From: an uncultured Alphaproteobacteria bacterium | GTDB taxonomy: Bacteria > Pseudomonadota > Alphaproteobacteria > Micropepsales > Micropepsaceae | Direction of reading: 5' to 3' | Assembly: GCA_903837555.1 (NCBI GenBank) | Contig: CAILUV010000037.1 | Span: 1-34,047 of the forward strand | Length of the DNA: 34,047 bases | Shown here: piece after piece, positions 1-8,093 of the stretch | Numbering within the stretch: position 1 is the stretch's first letter | How the letters are laid out: each line of letters begins with the position of its first letter | Position numbers and translations under genes: made by a program | The notes under the pieces: generated by a model | What the model was told of the DNA's origin: nothing | Databases searched by the model: none | Seen by the model: only the letters and a program-made list of their open reading frames with translations

Positions 1-45
1 GGACCATAAGCCCGCGCCCCATTTCGTACGCAGCCTGCGAAGCGA

Positions 46-255
46 CTAGCGCTTCTTGGCGGCCTTCTTCTTGGTCGCCTTCTTCGGGGCGGCCTTCTTG
101 GCAGCCTTCTTCTTGGCCGGCTTCTTGGCGGCCTTCACGACCTTGGCCTTCTTCGCCTTACGCTTCTTCTTGGCCGGCTTGCCGGTGAACAGGCCCGCAA
201 CCGCGGCTTCCAGTTCGGCCGCACGCTTGGCCAACTTGCTCTTCTTCTTTGCCAT
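46..255 (-). CDS. Lys/Ala-rich histone H1-like protein
   Basis: A 69-residue protein with a short N-terminal segment that could form a helix (residues about 5-24, including KLAKRAAELEAAVAGLF), followed by a tail made almost wholly of Lys, Ala and Pro in AAKK/PAKK repeats. This composition matches bacterial histone H1-like proteins, which bind DNA without sequence specificity through the basic tail. The ATG is preceded by an AGAGGGA Shine-Dalgarno sequence at about 8 bases. It is divergent from the glycolipid-binding gene and the two share about 100 bases of upstream DNA. Nucleoid binding is inferred from composition; no folded domain is visible. A ribosome- or RNA-binding tail protein is the alternative. 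Confidence 0.72.
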   Translation of the reverse strand: MAKKKSKLAKRAAELEAAVAGLFTGKPAKKKRKAKKAKVVKAAKKPAKKKAAKKAAPKKATKKKAAKKR

Positions 256-356
256 GACTCAATTCCCTCTAGATCAACGTTGATGGCGTGAATCTAAAGT
301 GATTCTGAGGCCAAGCAAAATCTCTGTGGACAATTTGGGGAACGAATGACCTTTCC

Positions 357-929
357 ATGCCTTCAAGCCGTATGCGTTCGCTTATCGCACACGCGCTCTG
401 GAACCGGCTGGATACACCCGGCCACGACGCCGCATTCCTTTTTGGGACAGGCGGCGGCTTCACGCTCGAAGGCACGGCGGTCTTTCGCGCCGCGCAAGGG
501 CCGGCTCGTGTCGCCTATCGCGTCGAACTGAATCCGGACTGGAGCGCGCGGAGCGGCAGCGTGACGGGCGAACTGGGCGACAGCCGCATCACCCACGACA
601 TCGCGCGCGACGCGGATGGCTGGCGGCTGGATGGCGCGCGGGTGGGCCTTGCGCATCTGCGCGACCTGGATTTCGGCTTCACACCGGCCACCAACATGCC
701 GGCGTTGCGGCGCGTGGCCCTGGCGGTTGGCGAAAGCGCGTATCTTCCAGCCGCCTGGTTCGATGTGGAAGCACCCCATCGCGACCTCATCGAACTGCCT
801 CAACACTACGAAAGATGCCGCGAAACCGCCTATTTTTACCGTTCACCGACGGCATCTTACGAAGCCGTGCTGGAGGTGGCGCCAAGTGGCTTTTCCCGGA
901 TTTATCCCGGCTTGTGGGAGATGGTTTAA
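357..929 (+). CDS. Putative glycolipid-binding protein (DUF1089/PF06475 type)
   Basis: A 190-residue protein. The pattern LDTPGHDAA near the start, GWRLDG in the middle, DLDFGFTPATNMPALRR, then Q-x-YERC, YFYRSP and the ending GFSRIYPGLWEMV match the putative glycolipid-binding family, whose fold resembles lipoprotein carriers such as LolA. No signal peptide or membrane segment is visible, so it is probably cytoplasmic. A second in-frame ATG at 369 (MRSLIAHALW) is an equally good start, because neither has a clear Shine-Dalgarno at normal spacing. It stands alone and ends at a strong bidirectional terminator shared with rpsA. The ligand in bacteria is not known. Confidence 0.75.
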   Translation: MPSSRMRSLIAHALWNRLDTPGHDAAFLFGTGGGFTLEGTAVFRAAQGPARVAYRVELNPDWSARSGSVTGELGDSRITHDIARDADGWRLDGARVGLAHLRDLDFGFTPATNMPALRRVALAVGESAYLPAAWFDVEAPHRDLIELPQHYERCRETAYFYRSPTASYEAVLEVAPSGFSRIYPGLWEMV

Positions 930-933
930 ACAA

Positions 934-961
934 AAAAGGCGCGCCTCACGGCGCGCCTTTT
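934..961. terminator. Bidirectional intrinsic terminator
   Basis: A perfect 12-bp stem, arms 934-945 and 950-961, with loop TCAC. The stem is flanked by an A-run on the left and T-run on the right, so it can act on both strands. It lies between the stop of the glycolipid-binding gene (929) and the stop of rpsA (986), which converge here. Confidence 0.88.
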
Positions 962-985
962 GAGTTTTCGTAAAGACGATGAAGA

Positions 986-2761
986 CTACTCTTCGTCAGC
1001 CTCTTCCTCGTCGGTCGAGCCGGCCTTCTTCTTCGGCGTCTTTTTCTTCAGGGCCGCACCCAGAATGTCGCCAAGGCTGGCGCCCGAGTCGGACGAGCCG
1101 AACTGCGCCACGGCTTCCTTCTCTTCCGAGATTTCGCGGGCCTTGATCGACAGGCTGACCTTGCGGGTGGCCTTGTCCATGCTGGTGACCAGCGCGTCGA
1201 CCTTGTCGCCCTTGCCGAAACGCTCGGGACGCTGGTCGTTGCGGTCACGGGCCAGGTCGGCGCGGCGGATGAAGGCGCGAACGCCGCCTTCCAGTTCCAC
1301 TTCGATGCCACCATCATTGACTTCGGTGACGGTGCCGGTGACGACCTGGTTCTTGCGCAGGGCGCCGCCCGACGGGCCGGCCTTTTCGATCGGATCGTTT
1401 TCGAGCTGCTTGATGCCCAGCGAAACGCGTTCCTTCTCGATGTCGATGTCGAGAACCTTGGCCTTGACCATCTGACCCTTTTCATAGGTCTTGATGGCTT
1501 CTTCGCCGGCTTGCGACCAGGACAGGTCGGAGAGGTGCACCATGCCGTCGATTTCGCTGTCCAGGCCGATGAACAGGCCGAACTCGGTGATCGACTTCAC
1601 TTCGCCCTCGATGATCGTGCCCGCCGGATGATTGGCGGTGAAGGCGTTCCAGGGATTTTCCTGGGTCTGCTTCAGGCCCAGGCTGATGCGGCGCTTGTTG
1701 GAATCCACTTCCAGCACGGCGACATCGACTTCCGTACCCGGCGTGACCAGCTTGGACGGGGCCATGTTCTTCTTGACCCAGGACATTTCGCTGACATGGA
1801 CCAGGCCTTCGACGCCCGGCTCCAGTTCAACAAACGCGCCATAATCGGTGACGTTGGTGACCTTGCCCTTGAACTGCACGCCGACCGGATACTTGGCGGC
1901 GACGCCTTCCCACGGGTCGGTCTGGAGCTGCTTCATGCCCAGGCTGATGCGCTGGGTTTCGTGGTTGATCTTGATGATCTGCACGGTGACGGTCTGGCCC
2001 ACCGACAGGACTTCGGTCGGATGGCTGACGCGGCGCCAGGCGATATCGGTGACGTGCAACAGGCCGTCCACGCCGCCCAGGTCCACGAAGGCGCCATAGT
2101 CGGTGATGTTCTTGACCACGCCTTCGACGATCTGCTTTTCCTGCAGGCTCGCGACGAGGCTGGTGCGCTCTTCGGCGCGGCGCTCTTCCAGAACGGCGCG
2201 GCGCGAAACCACGATGTTGCCGCGGCGGCGATCCATCTTGAGGATCTGGAACAGCTGTGGCTGGTTCATCAGCGGGCCGACATCGCGCATCGGGCGAACG
2301 TCAACCTGCGAACCGGGAAGGAAGGCCACGGCGCCGTCGAGATCGACGGTGAAGCCGCCCTTGACGCGGCCGAAGATCACGCCGGTGACGCGGGTGACAT
2401 CGGTGAAGGCCTTCTCGAGCTTGACCCAGCTTTCTTCGCGGCGGGCCTTGTCACGCGACAGCACGGCTTCACCGAGCGCATTTTCGACGCGCTCCAGGTA
2501 AACCTCGACGGTGTCGCCCACCTTGATGTCGGCGGGAATGCCGGGCATCGCGAATTCTTTGAGGGAAATGCGGCCTTCGGTCTTCAGACCGACATCGACC
2601 ATAGCGAAGTCGTTTTCAATGGCAACGATGGTGCCCTTGATGACCTGGCCTTCCTGGGGGGACTGGGTTTCGAAGCTCTGCTCCAGCATCGCCGCGAAAT
2701 CGTCGCGCGAAGGAGCGGAAATGGAATTGTCGGAACGTTCTTTGGTTGCGGCGCGAGCCAT
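986..2761 (-). CDS. rpsA: 30S ribosomal protein S1
   Basis: A 591-residue protein with six S1 (OB-fold) RNA-binding repeats at roughly residues 37-103, 121-187, 208-276, 293-363, 380-450 and 467-537. Recurring motifs are GAFVDLG/GAFVELE, EGLVHVSEMSW and RRISLGLKQ. S1 binds the 30S subunit through its first repeats and holds mRNA leaders with the rest. The C-terminus carries a KKKTPKKK basic patch followed by an acidic DEEEADEE tail, slightly longer than the usual 560-570 residues. An AGGA sits 9 bases before the ATG. It follows cmk on the same strand after 128 bases, the usual alphaproteobacterial order. Confidence 0.98.
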   Translation of the reverse strand: MARAATKERSDNSISAPSRDDFAAMLEQSFETQSPQEGQVIKGTIVAIENDFAMVDVGLKTEGRISLKEFAMPGIPADIKVGDTVEVYLERVENALGEAVLSRDKARREESWVKLEKAFTDVTRVTGVIFGRVKGGFTVDLDGAVAFLPGSQVDVRPMRDVGPLMNQPQLFQILKMDRRRGNIVVSRRAVLEERRAEERTSLVASLQEKQIVEGVVKNITDYGAFVDLGGVDGLLHVTDIAWRRVSHPTEVLSVGQTVTVQIIKINHETQRISLGMKQLQTDPWEGVAAKYPVGVQFKGKVTNVTDYGAFVELEPGVEGLVHVSEMSWVKKNMAPSKLVTPGTEVDVAVLEVDSNKRRISLGLKQTQENPWNAFTANHPAGTIIEGEVKSITEFGLFIGLDSEIDGMVHLSDLSWSQAGEEAIKTYEKGQMVKAKVLDIDIEKERVSLGIKQLENDPIEKAGPSGGALRKNQVVTGTVTEVNDGGIEVELEGGVRAFIRRADLARDRNDQRPERFGKGDKVDALVTSMDKATRKVSLSIKAREISEEKEAVAQFGSSDSGASLGDILGAALKKKTPKKKAGSTDEEEADEE

Positions 2762-2889
2762 ATAGTGGAGTCCTAACAGTCGTTCATGCCAACCGGCGGC
2801 ACAAAGCCATCGGCGGACTTCCCAGGCGAATGCCCAGGCGGTTGGGTTGTAGAGAAGTAAGCGGGATGCCCTTAGGCCGCCGGGCCTCC

Positions 2890-3579
2890 TTAGCCCCTGT
2901 GGCGGTCCTTGAGCGCGCCTTCGACCTTGGGAGAAACCAAGGCAAGGGCTGCCGCGAACGCCGCGTCTATACCCAAATCGGTGGTATCCAGCAAGTCGGC
3001 GTCCGGAGCCTGTTTCAGGGGCGAAACCGGGCGGTTCTTGTCGGCTTCGTCCCGGGCGCCCAGCTCGGCCACCACGTCCTGCTCGGCCCGGCGGATGCCC
3101 ATGGCCTTGAGTTCCGCCCAGCGGCGGCGGGCCCGGATTTCCAGGTTGGCGTCGACATAGAGCTTGGCGGTGGCGCTGGGGCAGATGACCGTGCCGATAT
3201 CTCGCCCGTCCATCACCGCGCCCGGACCGCCGCCCGGCGGGCTGGACAGGAAGTTCTTCTGGAAATCGAGCAGCGCGGTGCGGACCGCCGGGATGGCGGC
3301 GACGTGCGACGCCGCCTTGCCCACAATGTCGGTGCGGATGCGCGGATCGCCCGCCAGGTTGAAATCGATGGTCTGGGCGCCGCGCAGGGCGTCGGCCTCG
3401 TTCGACGGATCACCGCCCGACTCCAGGACGCTGAAGGCTGCAAGCCGATAGAGCGCGCCGGAATCCAGATGGGCGAAGCCGAAATGGGCCGCCAGCTTCT
3501 TGGCCAGCGTGCCCTTGCCGGATGCGGCGGTACCGTCGACCGCGATGACGATGCTGGAGGCTTTGGCGGGGTCGTTCAT
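2890..3579 (-). CDS. cmk: Cytidylate kinase
   Basis: A 229-residue (d)CMP kinase that uses ATP to phosphorylate CMP/dCMP for pyrimidine nucleotide supply. The Walker A loop GTAASGKGT is at residues 16-24, LDSGALYR follows at the CMP site, and [14 protein letters not shown] carries the family's conserved [14 protein letters not shown] and [17 protein letters not shown] match the lid and the C-terminal Cmk signature. Its ATG overlaps the stop of aroA as ATGA, indicating translational coupling, and rpsA lies downstream. This aroA-cmk-rpsA arrangement is standard. Confidence 0.97.
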   Translation of the reverse strand: MNDPAKASSIVIAVDGTAASGKGTLAKKLAAHFGFAHLDSGALYRLAAFSVLESGGDPSNEADALRGAQTIDFNLAGDPRIRTDIVGKAASHVAAIPAVRTALLDFQKNFLSSPPGGGPGAVMDGRDIGTVICPSATAKLYVDANLEIRARRRWAELKAMGIRRAEQDVVAELGARDEADKNRPVSPLKQAPDADLLDTTDLGIDAAFAAALALVSPKVEGALKDRHRG

Positions 3580-4922
3580 GGCGCTTCCAATACCGCACCA
3601 AGGCCACGCATCAAATCCTGATATTCGGGGAATGACGTGGCGATCATGGTGACGTCATCCACCATCACCGGCGTTTGCGAGGCCATGCCCATTGTCAGGA
3701 AGCTCATGGCGATGCGGTGATCCATATGGGTTGGTACCGTGCCGCCACCTTTGACGCCGTCCTGCCCCTGCCCGTCAACGATCAGGTCGTCATGCTCGAT
3801 TGTATACGGCACGCCGTTCAGTTTCAGGCCATGGGCCACCGCTTCCAGGCGGTCGCTTTCCTTGACGCGCAATTCTTCCAGCCCGCGCATCGCGGTCCTG
3901 CCGGTGGCAAAGGACGCGGCAACCGCCAGGATGGGATACTCGTCGATCATCGAGGGCGCGCGCTCCGGCGGCACCTCGATGCCCTTGAGCTGCGAATGGC
4001 GCACGACCAGATCGCCGATCTCTTCGCCGCCGCTGACGCGCCTGTTGGTGACTTTGATCTGCCCGCCCATCTCAACCAGAGTCTGGATCAGACCAGTGCG
4101 ACGGGGATTGAGCAGGATGGCGGGAATCTGGATATGCGAACCCGGCACGATCAGCGCCGCGACCAGCGCGAAGGCCGCCGACGACGGATCGCGCGGCACT
4201 TCCACCGTGCAGCCCGTCAGCTTCGCGGGGCCTTCCAGCGTGATGGTTTCGCCGGCGGCACCATGCGGCTCGACCGATATCTTTGCGCCGAATGCCGCCA
4301 GCATCTTTTCGCTGTGATCGCGGGTCAGTGTGGTCTGGGTGAGCTTCGTGGTGCCACGGGCGTTCAGCGCCGCCAGCAGCAGCGCCGACTTTACTTGCGC
4401 CGACGCGACCTCAATGACTTTCTCGATCGCCTTGGCATCCTTGGCGCCATGAAGTGTGAGCGGCATCAGGGCTTTCTCGCCCTGCCCTTCATAGGTGACG
4501 CCAAAGGCCATCAGCGGCGCCACCACCCGCGCCATCGGGCGTGACTTTAAAGAGGCGTCGCCGGTGAAGATGGCCGAGATCGGCGTGGTGGCCATGGCTC
4601 CCATTACCAGCCGCGAGCCGGTGCCCGAATTGCCAAAATCCAGTTCGGCGGACGGGCTTTTCCAGTTTCCCACCCCAAGGCCGGTGACGCGCCAGGATCC
4701 CGGCCCATCCTGGGTCAGGGTGGCACCGAAGCCGCGCAGGGCCCCGGCGGTGGAATGGACATCGCCCGATTCCAGCAGACCGGTAATGCGGGTTTCGCCA
4801 TTGGCCAGCGCGCCCAGGATCAGGGCGCGCTGCGAAATGGATTTGTCGCCCGGTATCTGGGCCGTCCCCGTCAGGGGGGCGGCGCGGCGGGCACGCAATG
4901 GGGCGGGATTGGCGTTATGCAT
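3576..4922 (-). CDS. aroA: 5-enolpyruvylshikimate-3-phosphate synthase
   Basis: The shikimate-pathway enzyme joining shikimate 3-phosphate and phosphoenolpyruvate to give EPSP. From the chosen ATG it is 448 residues, the normal size. Motifs include [14 protein letters not shown] near the N-terminus, [55 protein letters not shown] and the end region [14 protein letters not shown]. The sequence is of the class II type. However, the glyphosate-relevant position in GNSGTG is Gly, as in sensitive enzymes, not the Ala found in CP4. The frame stays open upstream to 5033, but that extension would run across the TTG start of the divergent gene and lacks family similarity. Confidence 0.96.
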   Translation of the reverse strand: MHNANPAPLRARRAAPLTGTAQIPGDKSISQRALILGALANGETRITGLLESGDVHSTAGALRGFGATLTQDGPGSWRVTGLGVGNWKSPSAELDFGNSGTGSRLVMGAMATTPISAIFTGDASLKSRPMARVVAPLMAFGVTYEGQGEKALMPLTLHGAKDAKAIEKVIEVASAQVKSALLLAALNARGTTKLTQTTLTRDHSEKMLAAFGAKISVEPHGAAGETITLEGPAKLTGCTVEVPRDPSSAAFALVAALIVPGSHIQIPAILLNPRRTGLIQTLVEMGGQIKVTNRRVSGGEEIGDLVVRHSQLKGIEVPPERAPSMIDEYPILAVAASFATGRTAMRGLEELRVKESDRLEAVAHGLKLNGVPYTIEHDDLIVDGQGQDGVKGGGTVPTHMDHRIAMSFLTMGMASQTPVMVDDVTMIATSFPEYQDLMRGLGAVLEAP

Positions 4923-5007
4923 CAGGGGCTTCAAAAGACCTTTACAGGCGGGGCAACCCGTGGCAAACGCGCCCCTCCAACAACCTCTTCTTGCGGGAAG
5001 CATCATC

Positions 5008-5514
5008 TTGGTCAAGGCAGATCTTGGAACCAAAAGGGCATGCCCCAGCTGTGCGGCCAGGTTTTACGACCTGACCAAGCGGCCGATCGAATGCCCCAAA
5101 TGCGGTTTCAGCTACGAGCCCGAAGCGCTGTTCAAGCAGCGCCGCAGCCGTGTGGCCGAGACCGTTGATGCCGGTGCCGTTCGGGCCGCCGACAGCGAGG
5201 ACGAGGACGACGAGGACGACGAGGATGACGACAACGAGTCCGATTCCGAGGATGAAGACGAAGAAGCCGAAGCCGTTGTCGAGGCGCCGCTGAAGATCGC
5301 GGCGACCGGCGAGGACGAGGACGAAGACGCCGAGGAAGAAGAAGCCGAAGCGGAATCGGGCATGTCGGTGGTTGACGCCGACGAAGCCGACGGCATCGAG
5401 GATATCGAAGACGATGAAGACGAGGAAGACAACGACCTCCTCGGCGAAGTGGAAGACGAGGAAGACGATGTCTCCGGCATCATCGACCCGGGCATTTCCA
5501 AGGACGAAAGCTAG
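5008..5514 (+). CDS. TIGR02300-type acidic zinc-ribbon protein
   Basis: A 168-residue protein read from TTG at 5008, with CGGGAAG about 7 bases upstream. The N-terminus [14 protein letters not shown] aligns with the alphaproteobacterial TIGR02300 family (usually starting MAKPELGTKR). Residues about 11-35 hold two CxxC pairs (CPSC and CPKC), a likely zinc ribbon. From about residue 65 onward it is dominated by Asp/Glu, with long DED and EEE runs, so it is probably disordered and strongly negative. It is divergent from aroA and directly upstream of tRNA-Ala, a conserved location in the class. The function of the family is unknown. Confidence 0.85.
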   Translation: MVKADLGTKRACPSCAARFYDLTKRPIECPKCGFSYEPEALFKQRRSRVAETVDAGAVRAADSEDEDDEDDEDDDNESDSEDEDEEAEAVVEAPLKIAATGEDEDEDAEEEEAEAESGMSVVDADEADGIEDIEDDEDEEDNDLLGEVEDEEDDVSGIIDPGISKDES

Positions 5515-5526
5515 TTTTCTGTTTGC

Positions 5527-5557
5527 GGATCGGATACCAGACCGATCCCAATATTGG
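5527..5557. repeat. Short inverted repeats before tRNA-Ala
   Basis: GGATCGG (5527-5533) and CCGATCC (5542-5548) form a 7-bp stem with an 8-base loop. The perfect palindrome CCAATATTGG (5548-5557) touches it. There is no T-run, so termination of the preceding gene here is uncertain. The sites lie where the tRNA promoter must be and could influence it. Confidence 0.4.
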
Positions 5558-5560
5558 TAC

Positions 5561-5636
5561 GGGGCCATAGCTCAGCTGGGAGAGCGCCTGCATGGCATGC
5601 AGGAGGTCAGCGGTTCGATCCCGCTTGGCTCCACCA
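5561..5636 (+). tRNA. tRNA-Ala (anticodon GGC)
   Basis: A 76-base cloverleaf with encoded CCA. The acceptor strand GGGGCCA pairs with TGGCTCC. The anticodon stem CCTGC/GCAGG (5587-5591/5599-5603) closes the loop ATGGCAT with anticodon GGC at 5594-5596, reading GCC and GCU. The T loop GTTCGATC is intact. The 3' half of the gene also forms one arm of a long inverted repeat with downstream DNA. Confidence 0.97.
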
Positions 5637-5706
5637 ATTTCCCGCCGCACTGGCGGAAATCATTCATCACCATAGTGGATTGCGGGAAATTGGTGGAGCC
5701 AAGCGG
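5621..5706. repeat. 25-bp perfect inverted repeat including the tRNA-Ala 3' end
   Basis: Bases 5621-5645 (the last 16 bases of tRNA-Ala including CCA, plus 9 flanking bases) are repeated exactly in inverted orientation at 5682-5706. The 36-base spacer holds a smaller hairpin (5642-5646 with 5652-5656). Matching stops abruptly at both ends, so this is a copied segment and not chance palindromy. It may be a relic of an integration event or a functional trailer structure. Confidence 0.8.
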
Positions 5707-5790
5707 CCTCACCTGCGCCGCGCTGTTGCAGCCGAGGCGGCGCTAGCGCCAGCGTAGCGCGCCGCCGCTGGCTGCGCGCGGCGCGTGAGG
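5707..5790. repeat. 84-base GC-rich long palindrome
   Basis: It begins at the base after the tRNA-copy repeat. Stem 1 pairs 5707-5723 with 5776-5790 (15 bp, one two-base bulge). Stem 2 pairs 5728-5733 with 5770-5775. Stem 3 pairs 5736-5743 with 5759-5766, leaving a 15-base loop. The sequence is almost only G and C and has no convincing coding frame. It resembles dispersed palindromic elements of the REP type, although no second copy is present in this window. Confidence 0.7.
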
Positions 5791-5861
5791 CGCGCAGGCA
5801 CCCTGCCGAACCAATGATGGCGAGGGTGACTCGATCTATCTTCACCGCTAATCTCCCGTTC

Positions 5862-6566
5862 ATGCGCTTCACCAACAAACACATCGTCGTCACGGGCGCC
5901 GCCTCCGGGCTGGGCCTTGCCATCGCCAAGGCCGCCGAGGCCGAAGGCGCCACCATCACCGCCATCGACCGCGTCGCCTCGCCCTTCGCGACCAGCCGCA
6001 TCTGCGACATCGCCGATGAGGAACAGGTCAAGCGGGCCTTGTCCGGCCTTTCGCGGATTGACGCGGTGGTGAACAGTGCCGGCATCGCCCGCCGCGCCAA
6101 GGTCGATGAGACCGACATGGCCGATTACGACGCTGTGATGGCCGTGAATGTGCGCGGCGCCTTCCTGGTGTCGAAATACGCCCTGCCCCAGCTTCGCGCG
6201 TTCGGCGGATCGGTGGTGCACCTGTCGTCGGGCGTGGCCACCACCGGCACGCGCAACCGCGCCGCCTACAGCGCCAGCAAGGGCGCTATCATCTCGCTGA
6301 CCCGCAACATGGCGCTGGACTATGCGGCCGACAAAGTGCGGGTGAACTGCATCTGCCCAGGCTTCGTCAACACGCCGCTGCTGGCCAACCTGCCGGACGA
6401 GCGCCGCGCCAAGCTGACCGCCCTGCATCCGCTGGGCCGCATGGGCGAGCCCGAAGACATCGCGCACATGGCGCTGTTCCTGATTTCCGACCAGGCCTCG
6501 TGGATCACGGGCCAGGCCATCGCGGTGGATGGCGGTTTCAATGTCGGCCACAGCGACGATATCTAG
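5862..6566 (+). CDS. Short-chain dehydrogenase/reductase (SDR)
   Basis: A classical NAD(P)-dependent SDR of 234 residues from the chosen ATG. It has the cofactor motif TGAASGLG near the N-terminus, an NSAG variant of NNAG, the active-site Ser in HLSSG, the YSASK catalytic Tyr/Lys pair, PGFVNTPL, and the C-terminal ITGQAIAVDGGF. The frame is open from 5814, but MRFTNKHIVVTG matches the usual SDR beginning and lies outside the palindromic DNA. The GMC gene follows after 9 bases, so the two probably act on the same alcohol or sugar. The substrate cannot be read from sequence. Confidence 0.92.
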   Translation: MRFTNKHIVVTGAASGLGLAIAKAAEAEGATITAIDRVASPFATSRICDIADEEQVKRALSGLSRIDAVVNSAGIARRAKVDETDMADYDAVMAVNVRGAFLVSKYALPQLRAFGGSVVHLSSGVATTGTRNRAAYSASKGAIISLTRNMALDYAADKVRVNCICPGFVNTPLLANLPDERRAKLTALHPLGRMGEPEDIAHMALFLISDQASWITGQAIAVDGGFNVGHSDDI

Positions 6567-6575
6567 GATTCTGGT

Positions 6576-8093
6576 TTGAGCGAATTCGTCGACGCCCGTA
6601 CCCTTCCCGCCGGCATGGTGCTGACGCCTGATATCGCCATCGTGGGCGGCGGCCCCGCCGGAATTTCGCTGGCCATGGCGCTGGCAAACAATACCAAGCT
6701 CGACCTCCTGCTGCTGGAATCCGGCAGCGCCAATTTCGATCCGGCGGTGCAGGCGCTCTATACCGGTAGCCAGAGCGGCGACGCTTACGCGCCGCTGGAA
6801 GTGGGGCGCTTGCGCACGCTGGGCGGCGGCACCAATCACTGGGGCGGCTGGTCGCGGCCGCTGGACGCCATCGATTTCGAAAAACGCGACTGGGTGCCCC
6901 ATTCGGGCTGGCCGTTCCCCAAAGCCGCGCTGGATGCCTATTACCCCATCGCGCAGAACCTGATCGAGGCCGGGCCGTGGATTTACGACAAGGGCGACAG
7001 CGTCGCGGCGGCCAACGCGCCGATGATGCCGCTGGGCGAAGGCGGTCTCTACACAAGCTGGTTCCAGTTTTCGAAGATGCGCGGCGATGTGGTGCCGACC
7101 CGCTTTGGCGCTCGGTATGAGGGAAGCCTGAAGGCGGCGGCCAACATCAAGCCGCTGCTGAACGCCAACGTCACCGCCGTCCGCCTGACGCCGAACGCGC
7201 AGCAAGTCGACCGGCTGGACGCCGCAACGCTGAATCCAGAGGGCGGCATCGGCAAACGCTTCACCATCAGGCCGCGCCATGTGGTGATGGCGGCGGGCGG
7301 TATGGAGAATGCCCGGTTGCTGCTGGCCTCAAATGACGTGATGAAAGCCGGCGTGGGCAACCAGAATGACTTGGTCGGCCGCTTCTTCGGTGACAATCCC
7401 ATCCCGCGCAATGTCGCCACACTGGTCGTGTTTGGCGGCAAGCTGGCGTCCTATTACGGCAGCACCCAGACATTGGGTGAGGCGCGGATGCGGGCCGTGT
7501 TCGCGCCCACCGCCGCCTTCGCGCGCAGCAAGAAGGTGATGGGTTCGCTGACCACGCTGGAATATCCGGTGGAGCTGGACGACATCGGCAAGGCCGCCGT
7601 CATCACCGCCGCCAACGCGCTGGGCGTTGATGCATCGTCCGCCCGCGCCTATTCGGTGGGCTGCGGCATGGAGTTGCTGCCCGACCGCGACCGCCGCCTG
7701 ACGCTGACGGGTGAGACGGATGCGCTGGGCCTGCCGCGGCTGAAGCTGCACAACATTGTCAGCGACGCCGATTTCGCGCTGTACCGCCAGACGCTCGCCG
7801 AGCTGGGACGCCAGGTATTGGCCTCCGGCGCCGGACTGCTGCGCATCAATTGCAGCCGCCGCGAGGACTGGCTGAAGAACATGGATTGGGGCCACCACCA
7901 TCTGGGCACGGTGCGCATGCATGTTGATCCCCGGCAGGGCGTGGTCGATGGCGACGGCAAGGTGCATGGCATCGCCAACCTGTTCGTGGCGGGCAGCGCG
8001 GTGTTTCCCACCTATGGCGCGTCCAATCCCACCCTGAACCTGATCGCGCTGACGCTGCGGCTGGCCGACCATCTCAAAAAGGTGGCCACATGA
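6576..8093 (+). CDS. GMC-family FAD-dependent oxidoreductase
   Basis: A 505-residue flavoprotein starting at TTG with AGGA 7 bases upstream. The dinucleotide-binding GGGPAG is at residues 24-29. Further motifs are LLLESG, GGGTNHWGGW before the flavin site, a GMENARLLL stretch, the active-site region WGHHHLGTVRM, and the C-terminal GASNPTLNLIALTLRL. GMC enzymes oxidise alcohol groups of sugars or polyols. It has no signal peptide, but the next gene overlaps it by ATGA and encodes a small Tat-signal protein. The complex is therefore probably exported together to the periplasm, as in gluconate/sorbitol dehydrogenases. No cytochrome subunit is encoded nearby. Confidence 0.9.
   Translation: MSEFVDARTLPAGMVLTPDIAIVGGGPAGISLAMALANNTKLDLLLLESGSANFDPAVQALYTGSQSGDAYAPLEVGRLRTLGGGTNHWGGWSRPLDAIDFEKRDWVPHSGWPFPKAALDAYYPIAQNLIEAGPWIYDKGDSVAAANAPMMPLGEGGLYTSWFQFSKMRGDVVPTRFGARYEGSLKAAANIKPLLNANVTAVRLTPNAQQVDRLDAATLNPEGGIGKRFTIRPRHVVMAAGGMENARLLLASNDVMKAGVGNQNDLVGRFFGDNPIPRNVATLVVFGGKLASYYGSTQTLGEARMRAVFAPTAAFARSKKVMGSLTTLEYPVELDDIGKAAVITAANALGVDASSARAYSVGCGMELLPDRDRRLTLTGETDALGLPRLKLHNIVSDADFALYRQTLAELGRQVLASGAGLLRINCSRREDWLKNMDWGHHHLGTVRMHVDPRQGVVDGDGKVHGIANLFVAGSAVFPTYGASNPTLNLIALTLRLADHLKKVAT

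Noticed and set aside
46-255. 75-codon Phe/Ala-rich plus-strand frame opposite the H1-like gene
   Set aside because: It is only the complement of the AAK repeats; it has no Shine-Dalgarno and no family.
4923-5033. N-terminal extension of aroA
   Set aside because: It adds 37 residues unlike EPSP synthase and would overlap the TTG start and Shine-Dalgarno of the divergent gene.
5709-7280. 523-codon minus-strand frame across the palindrome and the SDR/GMC genes
   Set aside because: Its translation is antisense to clearly conserved SDR and GMC sequences, and its end lies in palindromic DNA.
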